Positions 8,799 to 17,319 of a stretch of DNA of 64,000 nucleotides are shown piece after piece. Origin of the DNA: Gp6-AA45 sp035652075 (GTDB lineage: Bacteria > Acidobacteriota > Vicinamibacteria > Vicinamibacterales > CAVVIG01); NCBI GenBank assembly GCA_035652075.1, contig DASREL010000107.1, positions 1 to 64,000 of the forward strand, read 5' to 3'. The position numbers and the translations under genes were made by a program. Numbering within the stretch: position 1 is the first letter of the stretch; each line of letters starts with the position of its first letter. The notes under the pieces are model-generated. The model searched no databases. It saw nothing but the letters and a program-made list of their open reading frames with translations, and was not told the origin of the DNA.

Positions 8799-11480
8799 AT
8801 GCACCAGAGAGTCTTCTCGTCATTGATCGCGGCGCTCGCGGTCGCCGCGCCAGCTGCCGCTCAGCAGCCGGCGGCGGCGCAGCAGATGCCCGCAGTGACC
8901 GTGTGCGGCGTCCAGGCTCGCCCCGTGGCGCAGCCCCCGGCGGGGTCCACCCCCGTCGTCCTGTTCATTGCGCCGTGCTTCGAGGCGCAGGGCAATCAGT
9001 CGGTTATCGAGCCGCAGACCTACCTCTATTACATTCAGTTGAAGCAGAGCCGTCCGTCCGAGGGCGTCTGGCTGCCGTACGACACGGCGGCCGAAGAGAT
9101 GATCGAAGCCGATTTCCATCGGCTGTGGAACACGAAGTTTCTCGACAACCTCTGGATTGACGTCAGCGATTACAAGTTTCCGAACGGCGCCATCGGCAAG
9201 ATCGTCACCTACAACCTGGAAGAACGGCAGCGCGTCAAGATTGTCGACTACGTCGGGTCGAAAGCGATCGAGACGTCGAAGATCGACGAGAAGCTGAAGG
9301 ATGCTGACGCGCAGATCCGGCTCGACACCTTCATCGATCAGGGTCTCGTCCGAAAAGTGGCGGGCGTCGTCCGCGACATGATGAAGGAGAAGGGCTTCCA
9401 GTTCGCCGAAGTCACCCCCGAGATCAAAGAGATCCCCGGCGGCGGACCGAAGCTCGTCCACCTGACGTTCAATCTCGACGAGGGGCCGAAGGTCAAGATC
9501 CGCAGCCTCGATTTCATCGGCAACAAGGCGGTCAGCGAGAGTCAGCTCAAGCGGCAGCTGAAAGACAACAAAGATCGTCCCGGGTTCCAGGACTTCGCGC
9601 ACCTCTGGTCGTGGATTGCCGGCACGCTCGGCGAAGGCGGCACCTATCAGGAGACGAAGTTCGACGAGGACGCCGAAAAGATCATGGCGTACTACCGCGA
9701 TCGCGGATACATCAAAGCGAACGTCGGTGTGCCGGATCTGAAAGTGATCGAGGACTCGACCGACAAGAAAACGCGCTGGGTCGAGCTCAAGATTCCGGTC
9801 AACGAGGGCAAGCGATACAAGGTCAGCGAATTCGACATCGCCGGCAACACGGTCGTGAAGACGGAGTACCTGAAGCCGCTCTTCAAGACGAAGGTCGGCG
9901 AGTACTACTCGGAGAAGAACATCCGCAAAGGCCTCGACAAAGCGCGAGAGACCTACGGGACCGGCGGCTACTACGAGTTCACCGGGTTCCCCGACTACAA
10001 GTTCAGCGACGACCCGAATCCGTCTGTGCCTGAGGCGCCCGCGGCGCTCGCAGCGCCCGAAGAACCGAAGACCGCTTCGTCGGAGACGCCGACGGTCCAC
10101 GTCACCGTCCGGCTGCAGGAGGGCGAGCAGTTCTTCGTCAACCGCCTGACGTTTGTCGGCAACACGACGACGCACGACAACGTGATCCGGCGGGAGATGC
10201 GGGTCGTCGAAGGGGCGCCGTTCAATACCGAAGCGCTGAAGTTCAGCGTCAAGCGGCTGAATCAGCTTGGCTACTTCAAAGCGCTCGAAGGCAAGCCGGG
10301 CGAAGTCGACGTCCAGAAAACGCCGAATGAGAAGAACAAAGTCGACGTCAAGCTGAAGCTCGAGGAACAGAACCGCAACTCGCTGACCTTCGGCGCCGGC
10401 GTCTCCGAATTCGAAGGCGTGTTCGGTCAGTTGTCGTTTCAGACGGCGAACTTCCTCGGCCGCGGCGAGAGCCTGCTGCTGTCGCTGCAGAGCGGGTCGC
10501 GCGCGCAGAACTATTCGCTGTCGTTCACCGAGCCGTTCCTGTTCGACCGCAACATCACCGGCGGCGCGCAGATCTTCAAGACCGACATCCGCTACATCGG
10601 CCAGTTCACGCAGCGGTCGGTCGGCGCCACGCTGACGTTCGGCTTCCCGCTCAGTTCGTGGACGCGCATGTTCACGAACTACAGTTATCAGCGCGTCCGC
10701 GTCGACGAGATCAACGACCTGTATACCGACCCGCTGACGCTCGCGAGCAATCCGTTCCTGCGCGATTCGCTGCTCATCGGTCAGAACGGCGAGCGCATCG
10801 TCAGCAAGGTCGTCCCGAGCATCGTCTACAACACGGTCGACCAGCCGATCTTCCCGACAAACGGCAAGCGCTTTACGGCGTCGCTCGATCTTGCCGGCCT
10901 GGGCGGCAACACGAACTTCTACAAGCCGTTCCTCGAAGGCGTCTGGTACCTGAAAGAGGCGCCGCGCCTGACGCTCGGCCTCCGCGCGCAGTATCAGTAC
11001 ATTCACCAGTTCTCCGGATCCGTCGACCTGCCGATCTTCGAGAAGCTGTTCCTCGGCGGCGAGTACAGCGTCCGCGGCTTCGACATCCGGTCGATCGGCC
11101 CGCAGGATCCGCGCACGGGCCTCGTCCTCGGCGGCAACAAGCTGCTGAACTTCAACGTGGAAGAGCAGATCACGATTGCCGGTCCGGTCCGCGCGATTCT
11201 CTTCTACGACGCCGGCGAAGTGCAGGCGGGCGACCAGATCCGCAGCAACCCGTTCGTGCCGCTCGACCAGCTGAACGTGCAGTTGGTCCCCGGCCAGAAC
11301 TTCACCTGGAAAGACTTCAAGACGTCGACCGGCGTCGAGGTGCGTTTCTTCATGCCGGTTTTGAACGTGCCGTTCCGGTTGATCTTCGCGTATAACCCGC
11401 AGCGGAATGGCGTCCTCGACAACACGTTGCAGCCGCAGAGCGCGTTCCAGTTCCGGTTCGCGGTCGGCTCGACGTTCTAA
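8799..11480 (+). CDS. bamA: outer membrane assembly factor BamA
   Basis: Core of the BAM complex that inserts beta-barrel proteins into the outer membrane. It is 893 residues long with a cleavable signal peptide (about 1-22, ending AAPAAAQ), several POTRA repeats (about 95-520) and a C-terminal Omp85 barrel (Bac_surface_Ag) ending in Phe. An Ala/Pro-rich insert (VPEAPAALAAPEEPK) interrupts the POTRA region near residue 410. The ATG at 8799 is preferred over the TTG three bases earlier. A possible -10 (TAAAAT, 8773-8778) lies in the 41-base gap after the kinase gene. The ompH-like chaperone gene follows, as in many diderm genomes. Confidence 0.95.
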   Translation: MHQRVFSSLIAALAVAAPAAAQQPAAAQQMPAVTVCGVQARPVAQPPAGSTPVVLFIAPCFEAQGNQSVIEPQTYLYYIQLKQSRPSEGVWLPYDTAAEEMIEADFHRLWNTKFLDNLWIDVSDYKFPNGAIGKIVTYNLEERQRVKIVDYVGSKAIETSKIDEKLKDADAQIRLDTFIDQGLVRKVAGVVRDMMKEKGFQFAEVTPEIKEIPGGGPKLVHLTFNLDEGPKVKIRSLDFIGNKAVSESQLKRQLKDNKDRPGFQDFAHLWSWIAGTLGEGGTYQETKFDEDAEKIMAYYRDRGYIKANVGVPDLKVIEDSTDKKTRWVELKIPVNEGKRYKVSEFDIAGNTVVKTEYLKPLFKTKVGEYYSEKNIRKGLDKARETYGTGGYYEFTGFPDYKFSDDPNPSVPEAPAALAAPEEPKTASSETPTVHVTVRLQEGEQFFVNRLTFVGNTTTHDNVIRREMRVVEGAPFNTEALKFSVKRLNQLGYFKALEGKPGEVDVQKTPNEKNKVDVKLKLEEQNRNSLTFGAGVSEFEGVFGQLSFQTANFLGRGESLLLSLQSGSRAQNYSLSFTEPFLFDRNITGGAQIFKTDIRYIGQFTQRSVGATLTFGFPLSSWTRMFTNYSYQRVRVDEINDLYTDPLTLASNPFLRDSLLIGQNGERIVSKVVPSIVYNTVDQPIFPTNGKRFTASLDLAGLGGNTNFYKPFLEGVWYLKEAPRLTLGLRAQYQYIHQFSGSVDLPIFEKLFLGGEYSVRGFDIRSIGPQDPRTGLVLGGNKLLNFNVEEQITIAGPVRAILFYDAGEVQAGDQIRSNPFVPLDQLNVQLVPGQNFTWKDFKTSTGVEVRFFMPVLNVPFRLIFAYNPQRNGVLDNTLQPQSAFQFRFAVGSTF

Positions 11481-11498
11481 GCGCATCTGGTGTAGAAT
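11469..11498 (+). promoter_or_regulatory. candidate promoter of the ompH-like gene
   Basis: TCGACG (11469-11474) and TAGAAT (11493-11498) are spaced by 18 bases, a weak sigma-70-like pair at the end of bamA and in the gap after it. A ribosome binding site (AAAGGA) stands before the ATG at 11535. Only the -10 is close to consensus. Confidence 0.3.
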
Positions 11499-11534
11499 CA
11501 AGAACTTCCAACGCTCACGAAAGGATTCGCAGTA

Positions 11535-12191
11535 ATGAAAGTTGTGGTTCTTGCCGCGTCGCTCGTGCTGACCGCGGCCCCTGTGTTCGCCCAGGCTGCT
11601 GCGCAGCCGAAGCCCGCGCAACCGGCCCAAGCCAAGCCCGCGCAACCCACCCCGGCACCGACGCAACAGCCGGCTGCGCCTGCTCCCACGCCGGCCGCGC
11701 AGCCACCCGCGCCGTTCCCGGCGGGCGCAAAGATCGCGTTCTTCAACCCGGCTATCGTCTTCCAGAACTCGAAAGAGGGACAGGCGAGCCTCGGGCGCGT
11801 GAAGACGTTGACCGACAAGAAGCAGACCGAGAACAACGACAAGCAGAAGAAGCTGGCGGCCGATCAGCAGAAGCTGCAGACCGGCGGCTCGATGCTGAAC
11901 GACGCCGCGCGCACGCAGCTCGAGAAGGACATCGAGAAGCAGCAGGTCGACATCCAGCGCTTCCAGCAGGACGCGCAGGCCGAGATCCAGGAACTGCAGA
12001 AGAACGTGCAGGACGAGTTCCTGCGCAAGCTGCAGCCGATCGTGGACAAGATTGCGGCCGAAAAAGGGCTGCACCTCCTGTTCAACTCGGCCGAAGCCGG
12101 CCTCGCATGGGCCGCGCCGGGCCTCGACCTCACGCCTGAAGTGATCAAGGCGATGGACGGCGGCGCACCTGCCGCCGCGCCAAAGCAGTAA
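11535..12191 (+). CDS. ompH: OmpH/Skp-family periplasmic chaperone
   Basis: Periplasmic chaperone that holds unfolded outer-membrane proteins for BamA. The signal peptide is residues 1-19 (ending APVFAQ). A low-complexity stretch rich in Ala, Pro and Gln follows (about 20-60), which is absent from E. coli Skp. The OmpH domain (about 63-210) opens with KIAFFNPAIVFQNS, followed by a long helical hairpin with heptad character (about 95-165). At 218 residues it is longer than Skp (161) because of the linker. Its position between bamA and the lipid A genes is the usual one. Confidence 0.88.
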   Translation: MKVVVLAASLVLTAAPVFAQAAAQPKPAQPAQAKPAQPTPAPTQQPAAPAPTPAAQPPAPFPAGAKIAFFNPAIVFQNSKEGQASLGRVKTLTDKKQTENNDKQKKLAADQQKLQTGGSMLNDAARTQLEKDIEKQQVDIQRFQQDAQAEIQELQKNVQDEFLRKLQPIVDKIAAEKGLHLLFNSAEAGLAWAAPGLDLTPEVIKAMDGGAPAAAPKQ

Positions 12192-12195
12192 CACC

Positions 12196-12270
12196 TACCG
12201 GGGTTAGGGGTTAGGGATCAGGGATTAGTAGTAGGATTTCTAATCCCTAACCGCTAACCACTAATCCCTT
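12196..12270. repeat. inverted array of GGTTAGGG-like units (element A)
   Basis: The gap between ompH and the lpxA fusion is almost wholly a degenerate array. The left arm is made of GGGGTTA/GGGATTAG-like units. A short spacer follows, and the right arm (CTAATCCCTAACCGC...) is its reverse complement. The TTG start codon of the next gene overlaps its last two bases. See the finding on short-period repeats. Confidence 0.85.
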
Positions 12271-13531
12271 GCCTTCGACAGCCCTCATCCCGCACGTTCT
12301 CGATCGTCTCTGTTACCGCTATCCGTCGATCCTCGTCGACTCGATCACGGAGTGCGAGCGCGGGAAGCGGCTCGTCGCGATCAAGAACGTCACGGTCAAC
12401 GAAGAATTCTTCCAGGGACATTTTCCGGGCGCGCCGCTCTTGCCGGCGGTGCTGATGCTCGAATCGCTGCTGCAGGTCGCGGCGCTGCTCCTGCTCGAGC
12501 GCGAGGATCGGCCGCCGGACATGCGCGTGTACTTGCGCGGCGTCAACGATGCGAAGTTCCGGCGCCAGGTCGTCCCCGGCGACCGGCTGCGCCTCGAGAT
12601 CTCGATGGGAAAGCGGCGGTCGTCGCTGGCGCGCGCGCAGGGGACCGCGTACGTCGGCGAGCAGATCGTGGCGGAAGCCGAACTCCTGATCGGGCTGCGT
12701 CCCGATCGCACCGAGATCGATTCGACAGCGATCGTTGACCCGCGGGCGGTCATCGGCGAGGGGACGCAGATCGGTCCATCGGCGAAGATCGGTCCGCACG
12801 TGCGCATCGGCAACAACGTCAAGATTGGCGCGTCAGCCGTCATCGACGGCTGGACTGAGGTCGGCGACGACACCGAGATCTATCCGTTCGCGTCGATCGG
12901 GCTCGCGCCGCAGGATCTGAAATATCAGGGCGAGGCGACGAAGCTCGTCATCGGCCAGCGCAATATCTTCCGCGAGTTCGTCACGATCAACCGCGGCACC
13001 CGAGGCGGCGGCGGCGAGACGCGCATTGGCGATCGCAACCTGTTCATGGCGTACGTGCACGTGGCGCACGACTGCCACGTCGGCAACGACATCATCTTCG
13101 GCCCGCAGGCGATGATTGGCGGTCACGTCACCATCGAGGATTACGCGAACATCAGCGCCGCGTCAGCGGTCCATCAGTTCTGCCGCGTCGGCCAGCACGC
13201 GTTCATCGGCGGCTACTCGGTCGTGACCAAGGACGCGCTGCCATACGCGAAAACGGTCGGCAGCCGTCCCGCGCGGATCTTCGGCGCGAACACGATCGGC
13301 TTGATGCGGCGCGGCATTTCGCCAGACGTGATCGACAAACTGAAGCGCACGTTCCGGTACCTGCTGCAGTCGAAGCTGAATACGACGCGCGCGCTCGACA
13401 AGATCCAGAAGGACAAGTCGCTCGCGTGCGACGAAGTCCAGAACATCATCGACTTCATCCGCACCTCGCAGCGCGGCGTCATCCTCCGGCGCGCCACGCG
13501 GCGCGCTGAAGAAATCATGGCGGACGAATGA
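12269..13531 (+). CDS. lpxA: FabZ-like hotdog domain fused to LpxA
   Basis: A 420-residue fusion. Residues about 1-150 are a FabZ-type hotdog domain and about 155-415 are a complete LpxA, which transfers 3-hydroxyacyl chains to UDP-GlcNAc, the first step of lipid A synthesis. LpxA shows hexapeptide repeats (IGPSAKIGPHVRIG) and the catalytic His motif HVAHDCHVGN. In the FabZ part NEEFFQGHFPG and the catalytic Glu region (AVLMLESLLQ) are kept. The usual HRYPFLLVD motif reads YRYPSILVD, so the catalytic His is Tyr; the dehydratase is probably inactive and may bind acyl-ACP for LpxA. The start is a TTG abutting repeat element A with no clear ribosome binding site. lpxD is not in this cluster. Confidence 0.92.
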   Translation: MPSTALIPHVLDRLCYRYPSILVDSITECERGKRLVAIKNVTVNEEFFQGHFPGAPLLPAVLMLESLLQVAALLLLEREDRPPDMRVYLRGVNDAKFRRQVVPGDRLRLEISMGKRRSSLARAQGTAYVGEQIVAEAELLIGLRPDRTEIDSTAIVDPRAVIGEGTQIGPSAKIGPHVRIGNNVKIGASAVIDGWTEVGDDTEIYPFASIGLAPQDLKYQGEATKLVIGQRNIFREFVTINRGTRGGGGETRIGDRNLFMAYVHVAHDCHVGNDIIFGPQAMIGGHVTIEDYANISAASAVHQFCRVGQHAFIGGYSVVTKDALPYAKTVGSRPARIFGANTIGLMRRGISPDVIDKLKRTFRYLLQSKLNTTRALDKIQKDKSLACDEVQNIIDFIRTSQRGVILRRATRRAEEIMADE

Positions 13532-14343
13532 AGCTGGGCCTCATCGCAGGCAACGGCCGATTCCCGTTCCTGGTGTTGGAGGCTGCTCGATCCGCCGGCC
13601 ACGACGTCACCGTCATCGCGCTCAAAGAAGAAACGTTTCCCGATCTCGCCGACGCCGCGGCGCGGTCGCCGGCCGCGCCGCTCCACTGGATTTCCATCGG
13701 CCAGCTCGGCGCCTGCATCAAGCTCCTGAAAGAGGCCGGTGTCTCGCAGGCGCTGATGGCGGGACAGGTGAAGCACACCAAGCTGTTCGACATCCGCCCC
13801 GACCTGACGCTCGGCAAAGTGTTGATGCGGCTCGCGACGAAGAACACCGACTCGCTGATTTCCGGCGTCGCCGACGTGTTGAAGAGCGAAGGCATCTCGC
13901 TGATCGATTCGACGGCGTTTCTCGGTCCGCTGATGGCGCGCGCGGGGACGTTGACGACGCGAGCGCCGGACGAAGAAGAGCGCCGCGACCTCGAGTTCGG
14001 CTATCGCGTCGCGGACACGATCGCCGGGATCGACATCGGCCAGACGATCGCGGTGAAGTCGGCGGCGGTGGTCGCGGTCGAGGCGATGGAAGGGACCGAC
14101 GCCGTCATCGCGCGCGCCGGCCAACTCGCCGGCGCCGGTGTCCGCATCATCAAGGTGGCGAAACCGAATCAGGACATGCGGTTCGACGTCCCCGTCGTCG
14201 GCGTGTCGACGATCGAGACGATGAGGGCCGCCGGAGCGACGCTGCTGTCGGTGGATGCCGGCAAGACGCTGATGATCGACGGCGACGCGATCGTCAAAGC
14301 GGCGGACGCGGCCGGCATCTGCATCGTGGGACGATCGCGATGA
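13528..14343 (+). CDS. lpxI: UDP-2,3-diacylglucosamine pyrophosphatase LpxI
   Basis: A 271-residue LpxI (DUF1009 family) that hydrolyses UDP-2,3-diacylglucosamine to lipid X, the role played by LpxH in E. coli. The N-terminal motif GLIAGNGRFP and the C-terminal block with ITTRAPD-like residues (LTTRAPDEEE) and GADA/VDAGKTLMID-like sequence are typical. It overlaps the lpxA fusion by four bases (ATGA), so the two lipid A enzymes are coupled. Confidence 0.92.
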   Translation: MKLGLIAGNGRFPFLVLEAARSAGHDVTVIALKEETFPDLADAAARSPAAPLHWISIGQLGACIKLLKEAGVSQALMAGQVKHTKLFDIRPDLTLGKVLMRLATKNTDSLISGVADVLKSEGISLIDSTAFLGPLMARAGTLTTRAPDEEERRDLEFGYRVADTIAGIDIGQTIAVKSAAVVAVEAMEGTDAVIARAGQLAGAGVRIIKVAKPNQDMRFDVPVVGVSTIETMRAAGATLLSVDAGKTLMIDGDAIVKAADAAGICIVGRSR

Positions 14344-15260
14344 CGCAGCGTGTTGCGGTCGTAGGCGTCGGCCACCTCGGTCGTCACCACGCCCGGATCC
14401 TGGCGTCGCTGCCGGGTGTCGAGCTGGTGGCCGTCGTCGACACCAACCGGGCGCGCGCCGAGGAGATCGCGGCGGCGAGCCGGACTCGGGCGCTGTTCGA
14501 TACGAAGGATCTGCACGACCGCGTGGACGCCGTCACGATCGCGGTGCCGACCGAGCAGCATGCGGTCATCGCGACGCCGTTTCTCGCCGCGGGCGTTGGC
14601 GTCCTCGTCGAGAAACCGATGACCCGAACGCTCGCCGAAGCAGACGCCATGATTGCCGCGGCGGCGAAGGGCGGCGCGATACTCGCGGTCGGCCAGACGG
14701 AGCGGTTCAACCCCGCTGTGGATGCGGCGCGACCGCTGCTGACCGATCCGCGCTTCATCGAAGTCCATCGCCTCGGCACATTCCCCGAGCGGAGCCTCGA
14801 CATCGACGTCGTCTTCGACCTGATGATTCACGACATCGACGTCGTGCTCTCGCTCGTCAATTCGGAGATCGAGTCGATCGACGCCGTTGGCGTCCCGGTG
14901 CTCACCGGCCGCGTCGACATCGCGAACGCGCGCGTGCGCTTCGCGAACGGCTGCATCGCGAACCTCACGGCGAGCCGCATCAGCCGCGATCGCGTGCGCA
15001 AGATCCGGTTCTTCCAGCCGTCCGCGTACGTGTCCATCGACTACGCCGCGCAGAAGGTGGAGCGATATCAGCTGGTGAAGGGCACCGGGCCCAAACCCTC
15101 GATCGAAGGCGGAGATGTCGCGGTCGCGAACGAAGAGCCGCTCAAGCGCGAGCTAGAGGATTTCGTGGATGCGGTCGCCACCAGGCGTGCGCCGCGGGTT
15201 GATGGGGCGCAGGGGCGGCGAGCGCTGGCCCTCGCGCAACAAATTACGGATAAGATGTGA
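14340..15260 (+). CDS. Gfo/Idh/MocA-family NAD(P)-dependent oxidoreductase
   Basis: A 306-residue sugar-type dehydrogenase with an N-terminal Rossmann motif (VGVGHLGRHHARIL) and the family EKP motif (VEKPMTRTLAEAD). It overlaps lpxI by four bases. In some bacteria a related dehydrogenase (GnnA) makes the 3-keto intermediate of UDP-GlcNAc for diamino lipid A, but that needs the aminotransferase GnnB, not seen here. A role in lipid A or surface-sugar synthesis is suggested by position only; the substrate is unknown. Confidence 0.85.
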   Translation: MTQRVAVVGVGHLGRHHARILASLPGVELVAVVDTNRARAEEIAAASRTRALFDTKDLHDRVDAVTIAVPTEQHAVIATPFLAAGVGVLVEKPMTRTLAEADAMIAAAAKGGAILAVGQTERFNPAVDAARPLLTDPRFIEVHRLGTFPERSLDIDVVFDLMIHDIDVVLSLVNSEIESIDAVGVPVLTGRVDIANARVRFANGCIANLTASRISRDRVRKIRFFQPSAYVSIDYAAQKVERYQLVKGTGPKPSIEGGDVAVANEEPLKRELEDFVDAVATRRAPRVDGAQGRRALALAQQITDKM

Positions 15261-15263
15261 ACT

Positions 15264-15353
15264 CCACGAAACACACGAAAACACGAAACGCACGAAACAC
15301 TCTTTGTACAAAAGACCTTTCGTGGGCTTCGTGCTTTCGTGGCTTTCGTGGCC
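15264..15353. repeat. inverted array of CACGAAA units (element B)
   Basis: Left arm of four or five CACGAAA(AC)-type units, a central CTCTTTGTACAAAAGA that contains the palindrome TTGTACAA, and a right arm of TTTCGTG units. Together they form a long imperfect stem. It fills the gap between the oxidoreductase and the UbiD gene and ends 7 bases before the UbiD ATG. Confidence 0.85.
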
Positions 15354-15359
15354 AAGCCC

Positions 15360-16802
15360 ATGTACCAAGACCTGTCTGATTTCTTGGCGGATCTCGACCG
15401 CCGCAAGCTGCTCGCGCGCATCACCGATCCCGTCAGCCCCAATCTCGAGATCGCCGCGGTCACCGATCGCGTCTGCAAGATGCCTGGCGGCGGACCGGCG
15501 CTGCTGTTCGACGCGCCGACCGGCTACGACATCCCCGTTGCCTCGAACGTGTACGGCTCGCTGGAGCGCATGTGTCTCGCGCTGGGCGTGAAGGCGCTGG
15601 ACGATCTCGCATCCGAGATCGACGAGTTGATGACGCCGCAGATGCCCGAAGGGATCATGGACGCGCTGAAGATGCTGCCGATGGTCGGCCGCCTGCGCGA
15701 TCTGATGCCGAAGACGGTGAAGGATGCGCCCTGTCAGGAAGTCGTCGACAAGAACGCGCCCCTCGACTCGCTGCCGATCCTGAAATGCTGGCCCGAGGAC
15801 GGCGGGAAATACATCACGTTCCCGCTCGTGTTCACCAAAGATCCCGAAACCGGCATGCGCAACATCGGCACGTATCGCATGCAGGTGTACGACGGACGCT
15901 CGACGGGGATGCACTGGCAGCGTCACAAGGGCGGCGCGCAGCACTATCGCGTCGCCGAGCGCCTCGGGAAGCGACTCGACGTCGCGGTGGCGCTCAGCGC
16001 CGAACCGGCGTTGCCGTACTGCGCGACGGCGCCGATGCCGGAGGGACTCGACGAGCTGTTGCTCGGTGGATTCCTGTCGCGGAAGCGGATCGAGATGGTG
16101 AAGTGCGTCACCGTGGATCTCGAGGTCCCGGCGAGTTCGCACTTCGTCCTCGAGGGTTACGTCGAGCCGGGCGAACGCCGGCGCGAAGGGCCGTTCGGCG
16201 ATCACACCGGCCTCTACTCGCAGCCCGACGACTTCCCGGTGTTCCACCTGACGTGCATCACGCGTCGGAAAAAGCCCACGTACCTGACGACGGTCGTCGG
16301 CGTGCCGCCGATGGAGGATTACTACCTCGGGCTGGCGAGCGAGCGGATCTTTCTGCCGATGATCAAGAAAACGCTGCCCGAGATCGTCGACATGCATTTT
16401 CCAGCCGAGGGCATCTTCCACAATCTCGTGATCGTGTCGATCGACAAGCGGTATCCCGGTCACGCGCGCAAGATCATGAACGCGTTCTGGGGACTCGGTC
16501 AGCTGATGTTCTCGAAAACGATCATCGTCGTCGACAAGGATGTCGACGTCCACAATCTGAGCCAGGTCGCGTGGATCGTCGGCACGCACTACGACCCGCT
16601 CCGCGACATCCAGATGACCAAAGGGCCGGTCGACGACCTCGACGATGCGGCGGATTTGCCGGCGTATGGAGGGAAGATGGGCGTCGACGCGACGAAGAAG
16701 TGGGCGAGCGAAGGGTACACGCGCAATTGGCCGGCTCGGGTCTCGACCACCGAAGCCGCCGGCCGCCGCGCCGCCGAAATCCTCTCTCGCCTGCGTATGT
16801 AG
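15360..16802 (+). CDS. ubiD: UbiD-family decarboxylase
   Basis: Prenylated-FMN-dependent decarboxylase of about 480 residues. The UbiD signature EGPFGDHTGLYSQPDDFPVF with its catalytic Glu/Arg surroundings (GERRREGPFGD) is present, as is the conserved GKYITFPLV/TKDPETGMRN block. In organisms using the futalosine route, a UbiD homologue (MqnL) decarboxylates the naphthoate intermediate, and the other menaquinone genes lie about 5 kb downstream. That role is therefore likely but not proven. The ATG at 15360 is chosen because it directly follows repeat element B and matches the family start; an in-frame GTG at 15339 lies inside the repeat. The UbiX flavin prenyltransferase is not in this window. 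Confidence 0.9.
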   Translation: MYQDLSDFLADLDRRKLLARITDPVSPNLEIAAVTDRVCKMPGGGPALLFDAPTGYDIPVASNVYGSLERMCLALGVKALDDLASEIDELMTPQMPEGIMDALKMLPMVGRLRDLMPKTVKDAPCQEVVDKNAPLDSLPILKCWPEDGGKYITFPLVFTKDPETGMRNIGTYRMQVYDGRSTGMHWQRHKGGAQHYRVAERLGKRLDVAVALSAEPALPYCATAPMPEGLDELLLGGFLSRKRIEMVKCVTVDLEVPASSHFVLEGYVEPGERRREGPFGDHTGLYSQPDDFPVFHLTCITRRKKPTYLTTVVGVPPMEDYYLGLASERIFLPMIKKTLPEIVDMHFPAEGIFHNLVIVSIDKRYPGHARKIMNAFWGLGQLMFSKTIIVVDKDVDVHNLSQVAWIVGTHYDPLRDIQMTKGPVDDLDDAADLPAYGGKMGVDATKKWASEGYTRNWPARVSTTEAAGRRAAEILSRLRM

Positions 16803-16812
16803 TATTCGGCGT

Positions 16813-17319
16813 TCAGCCGGACCCGAACACGATCGTGTCGTGCTCGCCGGCCTCCGCAACCTGACCGGTCGCGACCGCGCGCACGACGCCCCACAGGCGC
16901 ACTAATCGACTCGACGGCACGTCCCAGTAATCCACGCGGTCGATCGTCACGGTAAAGATCGCGCTGTCCGGATCGTCGGCACCTTTCGGAAACCACGCGC
17001 GATACGTCGGGTTCCACATCTCATGCATCCGCGCGACATCGTGCGTCACCGAGGCGCGGCCGCTGACCGAGACGTAGCGATCGCCCTTGTCGCTGATGAA
17101 GGTGACGTTGACGCGCGGATCGCGGTGGACGTCGGTGGTCTTCTGTGACGAGAGGTGAGTGAGGAACACGAGCGAGGCATCCCGCTCGACGCGCTCCAGC
17201 AGCATCGGCCTCGCATGCAGCGCATCGTCGGTCGCGACGGTGGTGACCATCGCGACCGGGATGCCGTCGATCAGCCGCCGCAACTCAGCGACTGCGCGAT
17301 CCTGATCGCTTTGAACCAC
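16813..17319 (-). CDS. pyridoxamine 5'-phosphate oxidase-fold (general stress protein 26-like)
   Basis: A split-barrel flavin-binding protein of about 168 residues, close in pattern to general stress protein 26. Motifs include MVTTVATDDALHARPM, FLTHLSSQKTTDVHRDPRVNVTF and the C-terminal DYWDVPSSRLVRLWG. It probably binds FMN, F420 or haem; the cofactor is not decidable here. The best start is a GTG at 17319 that lies inside repeat element C; a longer in-frame reading would add residues encoded by the repeat. It overlaps the 3' end of the DUF892 gene upstream by 35 bases. It converges on ubiD with only 10 bases between. Confidence 0.8.
   Translation of the reverse strand: MVQSDQDRAVAELRRLIDGIPVAMVTTVATDDALHARPMLLERVERDASLVFLTHLSSQKTTDVHRDPRVNVTFISDKGDRYVSVSGRASVTHDVARMHEMWNPTYRAWFPKGADDPDSAIFTVTIDRVDYWDVPSSRLVRLWGVVRAVATGQVAEAGEHDTIVFGSG

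Noticed and set aside
8820..12194. 1124-codon open frame on the minus strand
   Set aside because: It is a shadow of bamA and ompH, caused by GC-rich codon bias; composition is Arg/Ala/Asp/His-rich with no domain pattern.
12196..12270. Telomere-like TTAGGG sequence
   Set aside because: It is an internal, inverted, degenerate array between two genes, not a chromosome end.
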